Origin: Acetobacterium wieringae
Lineage (GTDB): Bacteria > Bacillota > Clostridia > Eubacteriales > Eubacteriaceae
Direction: 5' to 3'
Length of the DNA: 64,000 bases
Assembly: GCF_026646375.1 (NCBI RefSeq)
Contig: NZ_JAIPPU010000001.1
Span: 248,001-312,000 of the forward strand
Shown here: positions 53,717 to 63,259 of the stretch, in pieces
Layout: every line of letters starts with the position of its first letter
Position numbering within the stretch: position 1 is the first letter of the stretch
The notes under the pieces: model-generated
Seen by the model: the letters and a program-made list of their open reading frames with translations, nothing else
Database searches by the model: none
What the model was told of the DNA's origin: nothing
Position numbers and translations under genes: made by a program

Positions 53717-55058
53717 TGTTGATACCTCCTATGATTTCCCAGACTGGACTGTTCATCGACAGGTTGATTTCTGAGGCGAAGTTCAGGGTGCCTTCGTAGC
53801 CCGCCAGAGGATGCTTCCGTTCATGGTTGTGGTCACAGAAGGCGACCCCCAGTTTATAGGCCAGCGGCCGTTCCTTGACGCCGCCGACTAATATATCGGC
53901 TCCCATTTCCTTCATAAAGGCTTCCAGTTCGGCCGGATTGGCATCGTCTAAAATGACGGCATCCTCGTCGACCAGATGCGAGATGACTTCGTAATCATCC
54001 TTGCTCCCGGTTTGAGTGCCCACCATCACGGTGTTCATGCCAAATTCGTTGAATTGTCGGATCAGGGAGATTGCTTTAAAGCCGCCGCCAACATAGATGG
54101 CCGCTTTTTTTCCTTCAAGATTTTTTTTGTATTTATTTAAAAGAGGGATGACTCTATTTTTTTCTTCTTCAATAAAAGCTTTAGCTCTTTGGATGACCTC
54201 TTTATCACCGACCGCGTAGGCTATCCGCATCAGCGAATCGGAGGTGTCAGTGACGCCGAAAAAGCTGACTTTAATAAAAGGAATTAAAAAGGCTTCTTCC
54301 ATCTGTTTGGCCAGATAGGTCATTGAACCGGCACATTGCACCAAATTGAGTTGGGCTGAAGGGGCTTGTTTTAAATCCTCAACTTTGGCGTCGCCGGTAA
54401 TATTGGCAACGACTTCGACACCGATGCGTCTTAAATAATTTTTGATGATCCACATTTCCCCGGCCAGGTTAAAGTCGCCGAGGATGTTGACGCCACATGT
54501 TTTTTCAGGTAAAACCGCTGGGGTGATCAGGCTCATGATGGCATTACAGGCCATTTTATAGCCGGTTTTCTTGGTTCCGGAGAAGCCCGGGGATTTAACA
54601 GGGATGACCCGGATACCGTACTTTGCTTCGGCGTTGCGACAGACAGCATCGATATCGTCACCGATGACGCCGACAATACAGGTGGCGTAAATAAAAATGA
54701 CTTTGGGGGCATGACTGGCCATGATTTCATCAATGGCGGCCACCAGTTTCTTTTCGCCGCCGAAAATCACGTCCGTTTCCCGCAGATCAGTGGAATACGA
54801 GTTCCGGTAGCCTTCTTCGTCGCTGGATAGACTGCCGCGGATATCCCAGGTGTAGCTGGCACATCCAATCGGGCCATGAACAAGATGGAAGGCGTCGGTA
54901 ATGGGGTTTAAGACAACCCGGGCGCCGCAGTAAACACAGGCCCGTTGACTGACTGCCCCAGAGACACTTGCTGACTCACACTTGATGCCGTCGCCGCTGC
55001 ATTCCGAAAAACGGATCGACTGGGCTCTTTCTGGTAAAATTGCCGCATCATTTTTCAT
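53709..55058 (-). CDS. nifE: nitrogenase cofactor scaffold subunit NifE
   Basis: 449 residues from ATG 55058, eight bases after AGGAGG. NifD paralogue: CVYCGARVVLNPI, HGPIGCASYTW, and IYATCIVGVIGDD hold the Cys residues. It forms the scaffold with the NifN half of the fusion. A repeat element (R3) and a hairpin separate it from nifK. Confidence 0.94.
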   Translation of the reverse strand: MKNDAAILPERAQSIRFSECSGDGIKCESASVSGAVSQRACVYCGARVVLNPITDAFHLVHGPIGCASYTWDIRGSLSSDEEGYRNSYSTDLRETDVIFGGEKKLVAAIDEIMASHAPKVIFIYATCIVGVIGDDIDAVCRNAEAKYGIRVIPVKSPGFSGTKKTGYKMACNAIMSLITPAVLPEKTCGVNILGDFNLAGEMWIIKNYLRRIGVEVVANITGDAKVEDLKQAPSAQLNLVQCAGSMTYLAKQMEEAFLIPFIKVSFFGVTDTSDSLMRIAYAVGDKEVIQRAKAFIEEEKNRVIPLLNKYKKNLEGKKAAIYVGGGFKAISLIRQFNEFGMNTVMVGTQTGSKDDYEVISHLVDEDAVILDDANPAELEAFMKEMGADILVGGVKERPLAYKLGVAFCDHNHERKHPLAGYEGTLNFASEINLSMNSPVWEIIGGINNV

Positions 55059-55078
55059 TGTACAGCCTCCTTTCAAAT

Positions 55079-55101
55079 AAAGGGGAGGAAAACCTCCCCT
55101 A
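55079..55101 (-). terminator. hairpin/partial terminator between nifK and nifE
   Basis: AGGGGAGG/CCTCCCCT hairpin followed on the minus strand by TTTATTTG. It may cut read-through into nifE so that less scaffold than nitrogenase is made. Confidence 0.6.
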
Positions 55102-55120
55102 GTGGATGTTCTAATTTACC

Positions 55121-55251
55121 GTACCGACCAATTGTTAATCAGTTGTATGCGCGCAATTCGTACAGTTGCATTTCAGTGATGCTATAATTATCAGTTTATG
55201 TTGCAACTGTTCGCCTTGAGGCACACAACACGATATAACAATTGTCGGTAC
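55121..55251 (-). repeat. structured intergenic repeat, copy R3 (131 bp)
   Basis: Ends GTACCGACCAATTGTTAATC and ATAACAATTGTCGGTAC match R1/R2/R4. The interior differs: an ACAGTTGCA/TGCAACTGT hairpin instead of those of R1/R2. Lies in the nifK-nifE gap. Confidence 0.85.
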
Positions 55252-55285
55252 TACGTTAGCTTTTAAAAGCCAGGCTTTATCTAAA

Positions 55286-56650
55286 CTACATTACCATTTC
55301 CAGATCTTCATCTTCACAGTCACGATCCTGACGGTCCATGAGGGCGTTGAGGATCAGTTCAGCCAGTCGGATGGCACCTTTGTAGCCGACGATCGGCAGG
55401 TAAGAATGGACATAACGATCGATGATCGGGAAACCAACACGAACCAGCGGGATGTCTTCAGCACGGGCAACTTGCTTGCCATGGGTGCCGCCGATTAATA
55501 AGTCAACCGGATCATTTTTAATCCATTGGTGAAGTTCAAACAGGTCACCGGCTTGTTTGGCGGTACAGCCTTCGACGCCGAATTTTTCCAGTAAAGCGGC
55601 AGCCTTTCGGTCAAAGGCTGCTCCGGGAGTACCGGTTACCATGTACTTGGGGATCATCCCCATTTCCAGGGCGATTTGAGCCATCCCCAAAACGGTGTCG
55701 GGATCGCCGAAAATCGCCACGGTTTTATTGTGGGTGTATTGATGAGAATCCAAGAGGATATCCATTAACTGGCCCCGTTCTTCTTCAATTTCATAAGGTA
55801 CTTCATTTTTAGAGAACTGATTCAAAGCCATAATGAAAGCATCGGTGTTTTCGACGCCAATTGGCAGTGGCAGGGTTTTGTAAGGCACCTTGCATTTTTT
55901 CTCCAGGGTGTCAGCGGCAAATTCAGAGGTCAGTTCGCCTAAGCCCAGACTCATTTCACAGTTGCCCAGATCCCGGATATCAGCAATGGTGGTGCCGCCT
56001 TTGGGATACATGGTGTAATTGCCGGTCATTGGGGCATCTAAAACGCCACTGGTATCGGGCAGCATAATGAACTCGGTGCCCATCAGCTTCATCAGCCGTT
56101 TCATTTCCCGCATGTCGCCAGGGTTAACAAAGCCGGGGAAGAGGGCCAGCTTACCATTTTTTTCGCCGGTTGATTCAGATAGATATTTAATAAATCCGGA
56201 AATCATGTTATAATAGCCGGTAATATGTGAACCAACATAGCTTGGCGTATTGGTGTGAACGACCAATTTGCCTTCTGGTACTTTGGCATCCTGGATGTAA
56301 CCACTCAGGTCATCACCGATGGTTTCACTCAGACAAGTGGTATGAACCGCAATGATTTCGGGGTCGTAAATATCAAAAATGTTTTTAATAGCCGTTTTTA
56401 GGTTGGAACCACCGCCGAATACGGATGCGCCTTCGGTAAATGAACTGGAAGATGCAATGGCAGGATCTTTAAAGTGCCGGGTTAAAAACATCCGATGAAA
56501 TGAACAGCATCCTTGAGAGCCATGGCTGTGGGGCATACATTGGTGAACACCCAGGGCTGCGTACATCGCACCGACTGGTTGACATGTTTTTATCGGATTG
56601 ATTCGTAAGGTGGATCGGTCCGATAATTTTTTTGGGGTTAATTCTAACAT
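55286..56650 (-). CDS. nifK: nitrogenase molybdenum-iron protein beta chain
   Basis: 454 residues. P-cluster Cys in KTCQPVGA, HGSQGCCSFHR and HTTCLSETIGDD. ATG overlaps the nifD stop by one base (TAATG), favouring coupled expression. Short form without the long N-terminal extension seen in Azotobacter, as in C. pasteurianum. Confidence 0.96.
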   Translation of the reverse strand: MLELTPKKLSDRSTLRINPIKTCQPVGAMYAALGVHQCMPHSHGSQGCCSFHRMFLTRHFKDPAIASSSSFTEGASVFGGGSNLKTAIKNIFDIYDPEIIAVHTTCLSETIGDDLSGYIQDAKVPEGKLVVHTNTPSYVGSHITGYYNMISGFIKYLSESTGEKNGKLALFPGFVNPGDMREMKRLMKLMGTEFIMLPDTSGVLDAPMTGNYTMYPKGGTTIADIRDLGNCEMSLGLGELTSEFAADTLEKKCKVPYKTLPLPIGVENTDAFIMALNQFSKNEVPYEIEEERGQLMDILLDSHQYTHNKTVAIFGDPDTVLGMAQIALEMGMIPKYMVTGTPGAAFDRKAAALLEKFGVEGCTAKQAGDLFELHQWIKNDPVDLLIGGTHGKQVARAEDIPLVRVGFPIIDRYVHSYLPIVGYKGAIRLAELILNALMDRQDRDCEDEDLEMVM

Positions 56651-58239
56651 TATTCCATACCTCCTAAGCTGCCAACTAACGTGGGTTCACTTTTCCATGG
56701 GGCTTGAACCATATTCCAAACCGGGGTATAAGTGGCCATTGTAATGTCTTTGGCGAAATTGAGTGCTCCTCTGAATCCAGCGTAGGGACCGCTGTAATCA
56801 TAGGAATGTAGTTGTCGTGAGGGAACGCCTGATTTTTGAACAATAAATTTGTCTTTAATCCCCGAGAAGAAAATATCAGGTTTTAGCAGTTTTAAAAATT
56901 CTTCGGTTTCAAAATGGTTAAAGTCATCGGTAATAATGGCACCTTCGGAAATATCAGACCATAAGCCGTCATATGTTTCCAGCGGAACACCAGCTGCTTT
57001 TAGCTCTTCAAGTTTTTCCGGGGTATGGAAGGTTTTGTAGTTTGCATCGTCTTTGGTGACGGTAATACTTTCAATGTTTTTGGAATCGGCGTCGATTTTA
57101 ATTGTGGGAATAACATCCCGACCTTCGTAGTCATCACGATGTCCAAATTCATAGCCAGCCAGGATGACTTCTACCCCCAACGATTTTAACAGATTGATGT
57201 AGTGATGAGTTCGCGATCCGCCGACATAAACAGCGGCTTTTTTGCCATCCAGCATCGATTTGTAGTAACTCATGCCAACAGCAATTTCTTCTTCTTCTTC
57301 AGCAATAACCGCTTCGGTTCGAGCTAGTAATTCTGGATCATCGAAGTAGGTGGCAATATCTACCAAAGATTTTTTAATACTATCCAGACCGATGAAGTTT
57401 ACTTTGATCCAGTCCATGCCGTATTTGGTTTTCATCATTTCAGCAATATAGTTAATTGAACGATGGCACTGAACCAGGTTCAGATCGGCTGTATGGGCAT
57501 TTTTAAGATGATCATAGCTGCCGTCACCAGTCATTACCGAGACAACGTTATAGCCGATGCGCTTTAAGATCCGTTCAACTTCCCAGCCGTCACCACCGAT
57601 ATTGTATTCGCCTAAAAGGTTGACCGAGTATTTCTGAGGTTCAGCATCACCGGTACCGATAATGTATTTCATCAAACCGTTGTTGGCAATATGGTGACCG
57701 CCGGATTGGCTGACGCCCTTATACCCTTCACAACTGAAGGCCAGCACCTTGATGCCGTAGAGTTTTTCAGATTCAGCGGCAACGGCATGGATGTCATCAC
57801 CGATCAATCCAACCGGACAGGTGGAGCTGATCATAATACATTCCGGGTTGAAGATTTCAACCGCTTCTTTAATGGCCTGTCGTAGTTTTTTTTCACCCCC
57901 GAAGACAATGTCGGTTTCCTGCATGTCGGTGGAAAAACTGTATTGGGTAAAGTCTTTGATATTTTCATCACCCTTGGCTTTGTTTCGTCTTGTTCCCCAG
58001 GTGTAGTAAGCACAGCCGATGGGGCCGTGAACGATGTTGACAACATCTTTTAATGGGCCGATAACAACCCCTTTACATCCAGCGTAGCAACAGCCACGGT
58101 TGGTCATAATTCCGGGTATCGCCCGGGTATCAGCAGCGATGACCTGTGGTTCACCGCCTTCAATTTCAATGACATGTTCTTTTCGGTTTTTATATATTTT
58201 AGAGCTGTATTTATCGAGTACTTTATCTCTAGAATCCAT
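56650..58239 (-). CDS. nifD: nitrogenase molybdenum-iron protein alpha chain
   Basis: 529 residues. P-cluster Cys in NRGCCYAGCKG, HGPIGCAYYTWG, and SSTCPVGLIGDD; the FeMo-cofactor His is in PSRQLHSYDYSGPY. A roughly 50-residue insertion around 385-440 (DSKNIESITVTKDDANYKTF onward) is like that of C. pasteurianum NifD. The set of motifs is Mo-type, not Fe-only. Confidence 0.96.
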   Translation of the reverse strand: MDSRDKVLDKYSSKIYKNRKEHVIEIEGGEPQVIAADTRAIPGIMTNRGCCYAGCKGVVIGPLKDVVNIVHGPIGCAYYTWGTRRNKAKGDENIKDFTQYSFSTDMQETDIVFGGEKKLRQAIKEAVEIFNPECIMISSTCPVGLIGDDIHAVAAESEKLYGIKVLAFSCEGYKGVSQSGGHHIANNGLMKYIIGTGDAEPQKYSVNLLGEYNIGGDGWEVERILKRIGYNVVSVMTGDGSYDHLKNAHTADLNLVQCHRSINYIAEMMKTKYGMDWIKVNFIGLDSIKKSLVDIATYFDDPELLARTEAVIAEEEEEIAVGMSYYKSMLDGKKAAVYVGGSRTHHYINLLKSLGVEVILAGYEFGHRDDYEGRDVIPTIKIDADSKNIESITVTKDDANYKTFHTPEKLEELKAAGVPLETYDGLWSDISEGAIITDDFNHFETEEFLKLLKPDIFFSGIKDKFIVQKSGVPSRQLHSYDYSGPYAGFRGALNFAKDITMATYTPVWNMVQAPWKSEPTLVGSLGGME

Positions 58240-58254
58240 TCAAATCACCTCTTT

Positions 58255-58638
58255 CTAAAATGCATCCGCATTTTTTTCGCCACTTCGTACCCGAATGGAC
58301 TCTTCAATTGGGATGACGAAAATTTTACCATCGCCGGGGTTACCGGTTTGATTGTTGTCAATAATAATGGAAACAACCTTGCTGACATCCTTGTCTTCAC
58401 AGATTACGGTAAAAAATCGTTTCGGAATTAAACGGGATGATTCGGTTAATGCCTCACCCATGGATGAGACAGGCATTTCACCGGCTTCAACAATATCCTG
58501 GATGATTGATAAATCAATACTTTTTTTGCCGCGACCAAGTACCTTTAAACAGGTAAAAGCAGGATACCCTTCATTGACAAGGGCTTCTTTGGTCTGGTTC
58601 ACTTTATTCTGCCTGATAATCGCCATAACTTCTTTCAT
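58255..58638 (-). CDS. nifI2: nitrogenase-associated PII protein NifI2
   Basis: 127 residues. PII-like with the long T-loop of NifI2 (GKKSIDLSIIQDIVEAGEMPVSS...) and C-terminal RVRSGEKNADAF. NifI1-NifI2 complexes bind NifDK and stop its activity when ammonium rises, relieved by 2-oxoglutarate. Placed between nifH-nifI1 and nifD as in methanogens and anaerobic bacteria. Confidence 0.93.
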   Translation of the reverse strand: MKEVMAIIRQNKVNQTKEALVNEGYPAFTCLKVLGRGKKSIDLSIIQDIVEAGEMPVSSMGEALTESSRLIPKRFFTVICEDKDVSKVVSIIIDNNQTGNPGDGKIFVIPIEESIRVRSGEKNADAF

Positions 58639-58652
58639 ATCAATTCCTCCTT

Positions 58653-58979
58653 TTACAGGCCGGCTGTTCCAGTACTGATTGTATACGCTTCTTCTACTGG
58701 AGAAATGAAAATACGACCATCTCCAAAAGTACCTTCCTTGCCAGTTTTTGCATTTTTCATAATTATTTTAACAACATCATCTTTGTCTTCGTCTTTGACA
58801 ATACAAAGTAGCATGACTTTGGGGATTTCATCATAATAAACGTCCCCAACTTTGATACCTTTTTGTTTTCCTCGTCCATATACATCCAGTTTTGTTACAG
58901 CTGAGAAGCCAGCGGATAACATTTCGGATAAAACAACGCCTGTTTTTTCAGGTCTGATAATTGCGCGTACCATTAACAT
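58653..58979 (-). CDS. nifI1: nitrogenase-associated PII protein NifI1
   Basis: 108 residues; ATG 58979 with AAGGAAGG ahead. RAIIRPEKTGVVLSEML, T-loop GRGKQKGIKVGDVYYDEIPK and ISPVEEAYTISTG. Partner of NifI2, 14 bases downstream. Confidence 0.93.
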   Translation of the reverse strand: MLMVRAIIRPEKTGVVLSEMLSAGFSAVTKLDVYGRGKQKGIKVGDVYYDEIPKVMLLCIVKDEDKDDVVKIIMKNAKTGKEGTFGDGRIFISPVEEAYTISTGTAGL

Positions 58980-59027
58980 ATGTAAAACCTTCCTTTCGCT
59001 CTTAAAGCATTAATCTTAACGTACCGA

Positions 59028-60042
<1,015 letters not shown>

Positions 60043-60067
60043 AAATAGGGGTGGATGTGAGGGTAAC

Positions 60068-60118
60068 AAAAAGGTCTCAGCACTTACCCAATTGTAAGGA
60101 GCTGAGACCACATTGTCT
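60068..60118 (-). promoter_or_regulatory. ANTAR-like hairpin plus terminator, nifH leader module 1
   Basis: Minus strand AGAC-AATGTG-GTCT (60105-60118; loop A1, G4) overlaps the terminator stem GGTCTCAGC/GCTGAGACC (60073-60109), followed by TTTTT. Confidence 0.78.
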
Positions 60119-60154
60119 TTGTCAAATCCGTATTGCATTGTTTTCTATGGGCTT

Positions 60155-60183
60155 ATTATCCATGGAATTAAGGGATAAGTCAA
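60155..60183 (-). promoter_or_regulatory. sigma-A promoter of the nif operon
   Basis: Minus strand TTGACT (60178-60183), 17-base spacer, GATAAT (60155-60160). It gives a leader of about 300 bases holding the three terminator modules. No -24/-12 (sigma-54) promoter is seen. The 230 bases further upstream hold an AAACCC/GGGTTT hairpin (60198-60224) and nothing else I can name. Confidence 0.7.
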
Positions 60184-60411
60184 GCTGCTTCGCTTGTAAA
60201 CCCTTTTCAAAGTGAAATGGGTTTAAGAATTGGCTGGTAGTGCGACTGTTTTTTTTGAGCCCAAACCGGGATTGTACTTTAGTTTGCTGATGCGTTTATG
60301 AACTGTCAGATAGGATGAAATCATTTTCACGGGTTGCTAATGTATTTTGAAACAATTGACAAATTCTTGCTTAAATAAAACTTAAGAGATCCTTAAATAT
60401 TACCCAAACGA

Positions 60412-61362
60412 TCAGCCACAGCTGGAGCAGGAAGAACAGTCGCCGCAGGATTTTTTCATCGGATCATGAACCAGTATGGCCCGGACGGTGGCGGTTTTTA
60501 AATCAACTGTTACAATATTATCCTGAATGATTTCCATTTTGCCATCACTAAAAACAATGGTCATTGGTTCGGGAACAAGTACCTCCGGATCCAGGGTGCC
60601 CGGTTTCATTAGCGGCTGGACGAACTGCTTGCCTTCCGGGGCGGTGATCATCAAACCGTTGTTGCCGGTAATCAGGGAGCGGATTTCTCCGGCGGGGGAA
60701 TAGTTCACTGAATTTTCGTCACAATTAATGCCATGAGCGTTGCTGTCATAGGCGATCACAATCCCGATGGGGGTGACAATGGGCTCTGGCAGGGCGGGTT
60801 CAAAACTTTTTAATTTTCCGTTTTCATATAAGGAGAAACCGTAGCGCACCTTTACCAGCCCATCGGGACTATTGATTTCGATGGTTTCCTGAGGCCACAT
60901 GGTCAGACTCTTTAGCGCCCCGCTTTCATAAAAGCAGAGACTCACGACTTTGGCGGAAAAGGCCCCCACCGCCAGCTTAAAGGATATTGGTTTGGCCAGC
61001 GCGTATTCGTCATGCTCGGTCCAGTAGCCGTTGATCCGACCGTTTAAGGGAAACAAACGGTGGATTCGGCCATTTTCATAAAAGCTGATCCGTTCGGCAG
61101 ACAGGTTTCCCAGAGAGGTGATCACCTCGGTTGCGTTTTCCAGATCGATACTTTTAATCTGGCCGCTTTTGAAAAATTCCAGAGCCAGCCCTTCCCGATT
61201 TCTCAGGTTGGCAGGGCCATGGTGGGGGATCAGCATCCCGACCGGGGTATTAATGGTATTGGGTTCGTCGAAGGCACAGCCTTTGGGAGAACCATCGGTA
61301 TAGGTTTCTAAATAGGTAATTCCCGTGAGGGTACCATATTTTTCAGTTTGGCAGGTTGACAT
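60412..61362 (-). CDS. unrecognised protein with MORN-like repeats and Cys-rich C-terminus
   Basis: 316 residues, no signal peptide or membrane helix. At least three FY/LYENG(K/R) or FFKSGQIKS-type repeats recall bacterial MORN-variant repeats (about residues 60-190). The tail is a dense metal-type motif, CGDCSSCSSCG, at the very end, with a further Cys in the N-terminus. It lies between nifH and the AnfO-like gene on the same strand, 13 bases downstream of that gene. Function unknown; a nitrogenase- or metal-related role is guessed from position and Cys content. Confidence 0.7.
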   Translation of the reverse strand: MSTCQTEKYGTLTGITYLETYTDGSPKGCAFDEPNTINTPVGMLIPHHGPANLRNREGLALEFFKSGQIKSIDLENATEVITSLGNLSAERISFYENGRIHRLFPLNGRINGYWTEHDEYALAKPISFKLAVGAFSAKVVSLCFYESGALKSLTMWPQETIEINSPDGLVKVRYGFSLYENGKLKSFEPALPEPIVTPIGIVIAYDSNAHGINCDENSVNYSPAGEIRSLITGNNGLMITAPEGKQFVQPLMKPGTLDPEVLVPEPMTIVFSDGKMEIIQDNIVTVDLKTATVRAILVHDPMKKSCGDCSSCSSCG

Positions 61363-61374
61363 AATAAGCTCCTT

Positions 61375-62013
61375 CTATTCACAGACGACATGGGTAATAA
61401 CCACATGCGTAGCGGAATTTTTTTTATTTTCGACCCGGTATTGCAGTTGCATTGCCGGTAACTGGTGTTCAAACCATGGCGGGATATGATCGCAAACCAG
61501 ATTAAGGGCATAAAAGGGCGTTTCTTTTAAAAACGGCAACAGCGCTGCTTTTGAACTGAGCTCCGGGTGTTTTTTTTGTACCTCGGTTAAATCAAAATAG
61601 TAATACCCGGGGATCTCGGTTTCTACCGGAGTCCGGGTTAATAAAATAGCATCGGCCTGTGCTTGCTCATTCTGGCGAATCAGATCGGCCTGGATGGCGT
61701 CTAAAAGTTCCAGATCAAAATCTTCAGATTCACAGATAACAAAGCCGGAACGGTCAAAAATCTGATAGGGGACGCCGCTGATTGATCGGGCAATAATAAT
61801 CCGGCAGTCATTGAAGGCTCCCAGCATCTGGCTGATGTTTTCCCGGATTGAAGCCAAACCACCCGATAGATCACAAGAAAAAGGGATCCGTTCGGATGGA
61901 CGCCAGTGGGCTGCTTCTTTGGAAAAGAAGACAAAATTCGACATCTCATCAAAGCGGGCCAGTTGGCCTTTGTCATCACAAAAGACCGCCATCAGGTTTA
62001 AATTTTCTTTCAT
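61375..62013 (-). CDS. AnfO-like (Fe-only nitrogenase accessory) protein
   Basis: 212 residues. Resembles AnfO by pattern: an opening like MAVFCDDKGQLARFDE, then CDLSGGLASIRENI, DCRIIIARSISGVPYQIF (the most diagnostic stretch) and a C-terminal YYYFDLTEVQKKHPELSSK region. AnfO is linked to the Fe-only nitrogenase, but only Mo-nitrogenase genes are in this window. It could serve an anf cluster elsewhere or be recruited to the Mo system. Recognition is from memory of the motif, so moderate confidence. Confidence 0.68.
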   Translation of the reverse strand: MKENLNLMAVFCDDKGQLARFDEMSNFVFFSKEAAHWRPSERIPFSCDLSGGLASIRENISQMLGAFNDCRIIIARSISGVPYQIFDRSGFVICESEDFDLELLDAIQADLIRQNEQAQADAILLTRTPVETEIPGYYYFDLTEVQKKHPELSSKAALLPFLKETPFYALNLVCDHIPPWFEHQLPAMQLQYRVENKKNSATHVVITHVVCE

Positions 62014-62208
62014 TTGTTTACCTCTTATGATTAAATCTTATAATACGAAATCCAGTGTAAATTAGTTGTAGTATAGCACAGAAATAAAAAAGTGCGACTG
62101 AATTAACACTAATTCGATGAAAAAACGATTGCAGAAATTTGGTGGTTTAAGAATAATGACCGGTTGTTTGGAACGAAAGGTGGCAAAAAGGCGCGGATCA
62201 AAAAGAAA

Positions 62209-62231
62209 ACCCCCTGATAAAATCAGGGGTA
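62209..62231 (-). terminator. intrinsic terminator of the XRE/membrane-protein pair
   Basis: CCCCTGAT/ATCAGGGG hairpin with a TTT loop, followed on the minus strand by TTTTCTTTTT. Repeat R4 sits between this terminator and the stop codon at 62413. Confidence 0.85.
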
Positions 62232-62250
62232 AGGTTATCGATAAACTACC

Positions 62251-62349
62251 GTACCGACCAATTGTTAATCTGTTGTTCGCTGCGGAATCGGACAGGCTAT
62301 CGCCGTGTCCGCTCCGATGCGTACAACATGATCTAACAATTGTCGGTAC
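62251..62349 (-). repeat. structured intergenic repeat, copy R4 (99 bp, short form)
   Basis: Same ends as R1-R3 with TGTTGTTCGCTGCG right of the left end. It retains the CGGACA-GGC/GCC-G-TGTCCG hairpin but has lost the ATGCGAAA-type hairpin. Lies in the 3' untranslated region of the membrane-protein gene. Confidence 0.85.
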
Positions 62350-62412
62350 TGGGTTATCTTTTTTGACCGTCATACCCCCGAAAAATCAGGAGGACTGGGC
62401 TTAAGAGAAAAG

Positions 62413-62895
62413 CTATTCCAAATCATCATCACTAAACTGGTTTTCCAGTTTTTTCTGGCGTTTTTTTACCAGGGTGCCGGAAACGAACAGGGCGATAAAG
62501 ATCAGGGCAAACAGCATCGCAAAGATAAAGGCCGTCAGAGCGCCCAGGGCCAGCAAATTGTCTTTTAAATAAGCGTGATTTAGATACATCGTAATGGCAT
62601 AAATGACGGCAAAAGCACCGGAGCCGATCAGGCTGTAGATCAGGTAGTTTTTGGTGGTGGGTTTACTGTAGAAATCCCATTGGCCCTTTTTGTAACAGCC
62701 GACCATGACCCCGCCACAGCAGATAATAAAGATGGCCCATTCAAATCCCCATTGGCTAAAAGGGGCATTGAGAAACATCGACTGAACGATAATACTGCCA
62801 AGCAACAGCCAGAAAACAATCCAGAAACAAACATGCTCGATTTTATATAATTCCAGTTCCTGGCGCTCATCAACCACTTTTTTAATTTTTTTCAT
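62413..62895 (-). CDS. DUF6773-like four-helix membrane protein
   Basis: 160 residues with four hydrophobic segments (about 22-42, 50-66, 83-104 and 115-140) between charged ends. Resembles small membrane proteins paired with XRE regulators (DUF6773 from memory). It overlaps the XRE gene upstream by 14 bases. Function unknown. Confidence 0.75.
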   Translation of the reverse strand: MKKIKKVVDERQELELYKIEHVCFWIVFWLLLGSIIVQSMFLNAPFSQWGFEWAIFIICCGGVMVGCYKKGQWDFYSKPTTKNYLIYSLIGSGAFAVIYAITMYLNHAYLKDNLLALGALTAFIFAMLFALIFIALFVSGTLVKKRQKKLENQFSDDDLE

Positions 62896-63094
62896 TGTCG
62901 TTTTCCTCCCAGAACAAATCGTTCAACGTTTTTCCCAGCGCTTTACAGATGGCGATGCATAATTGTAAAGATGGGTTAAATTTACCGGTTTCAATCATCC
63001 CGATGGTTTGGCGGGTGACGCCGACCCGTGTGGCCAGTTCGGCCTGTGAAATGTCTTTTTCAACCCGGGCTACTTTCAATTTTATATTTTTCAT
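62882..63094 (-). CDS. small XRE-family HTH regulator
   Basis: 70 residues, one helix-turn-helix: ISQAELATRVGVTRQTIGMIETGKFNPSL is the standard Cro/C1 core (shown here as its parts ISQAELATRVGVTRQ and IETGKFNPSL). Overlaps the membrane-protein gene; the pair resembles many Firmicutes regulator-membrane pairs. AAGGAG ahead of ATG. Confidence 0.88.
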   Translation of the reverse strand: MKNIKLKVARVEKDISQAELATRVGVTRQTIGMIETGKFNPSLQLCIAICKALGKTLNDLFWEENDNEKN

Positions 63095-63259
63095 CTGATC
63101 ACTCCTTACATGACGTATAGTATACTATAAAAAACAAAAAGTCAAATATATATTGCATTATGACATGTAAAAAAAGCAGGCTGTGATTGTCTGCTGGTTG
63201 TGAAAAGGCCTTTTGAGGCTGGCTGGCAGCAATCAATTTTTAATTGTAGTACAAGGAAC

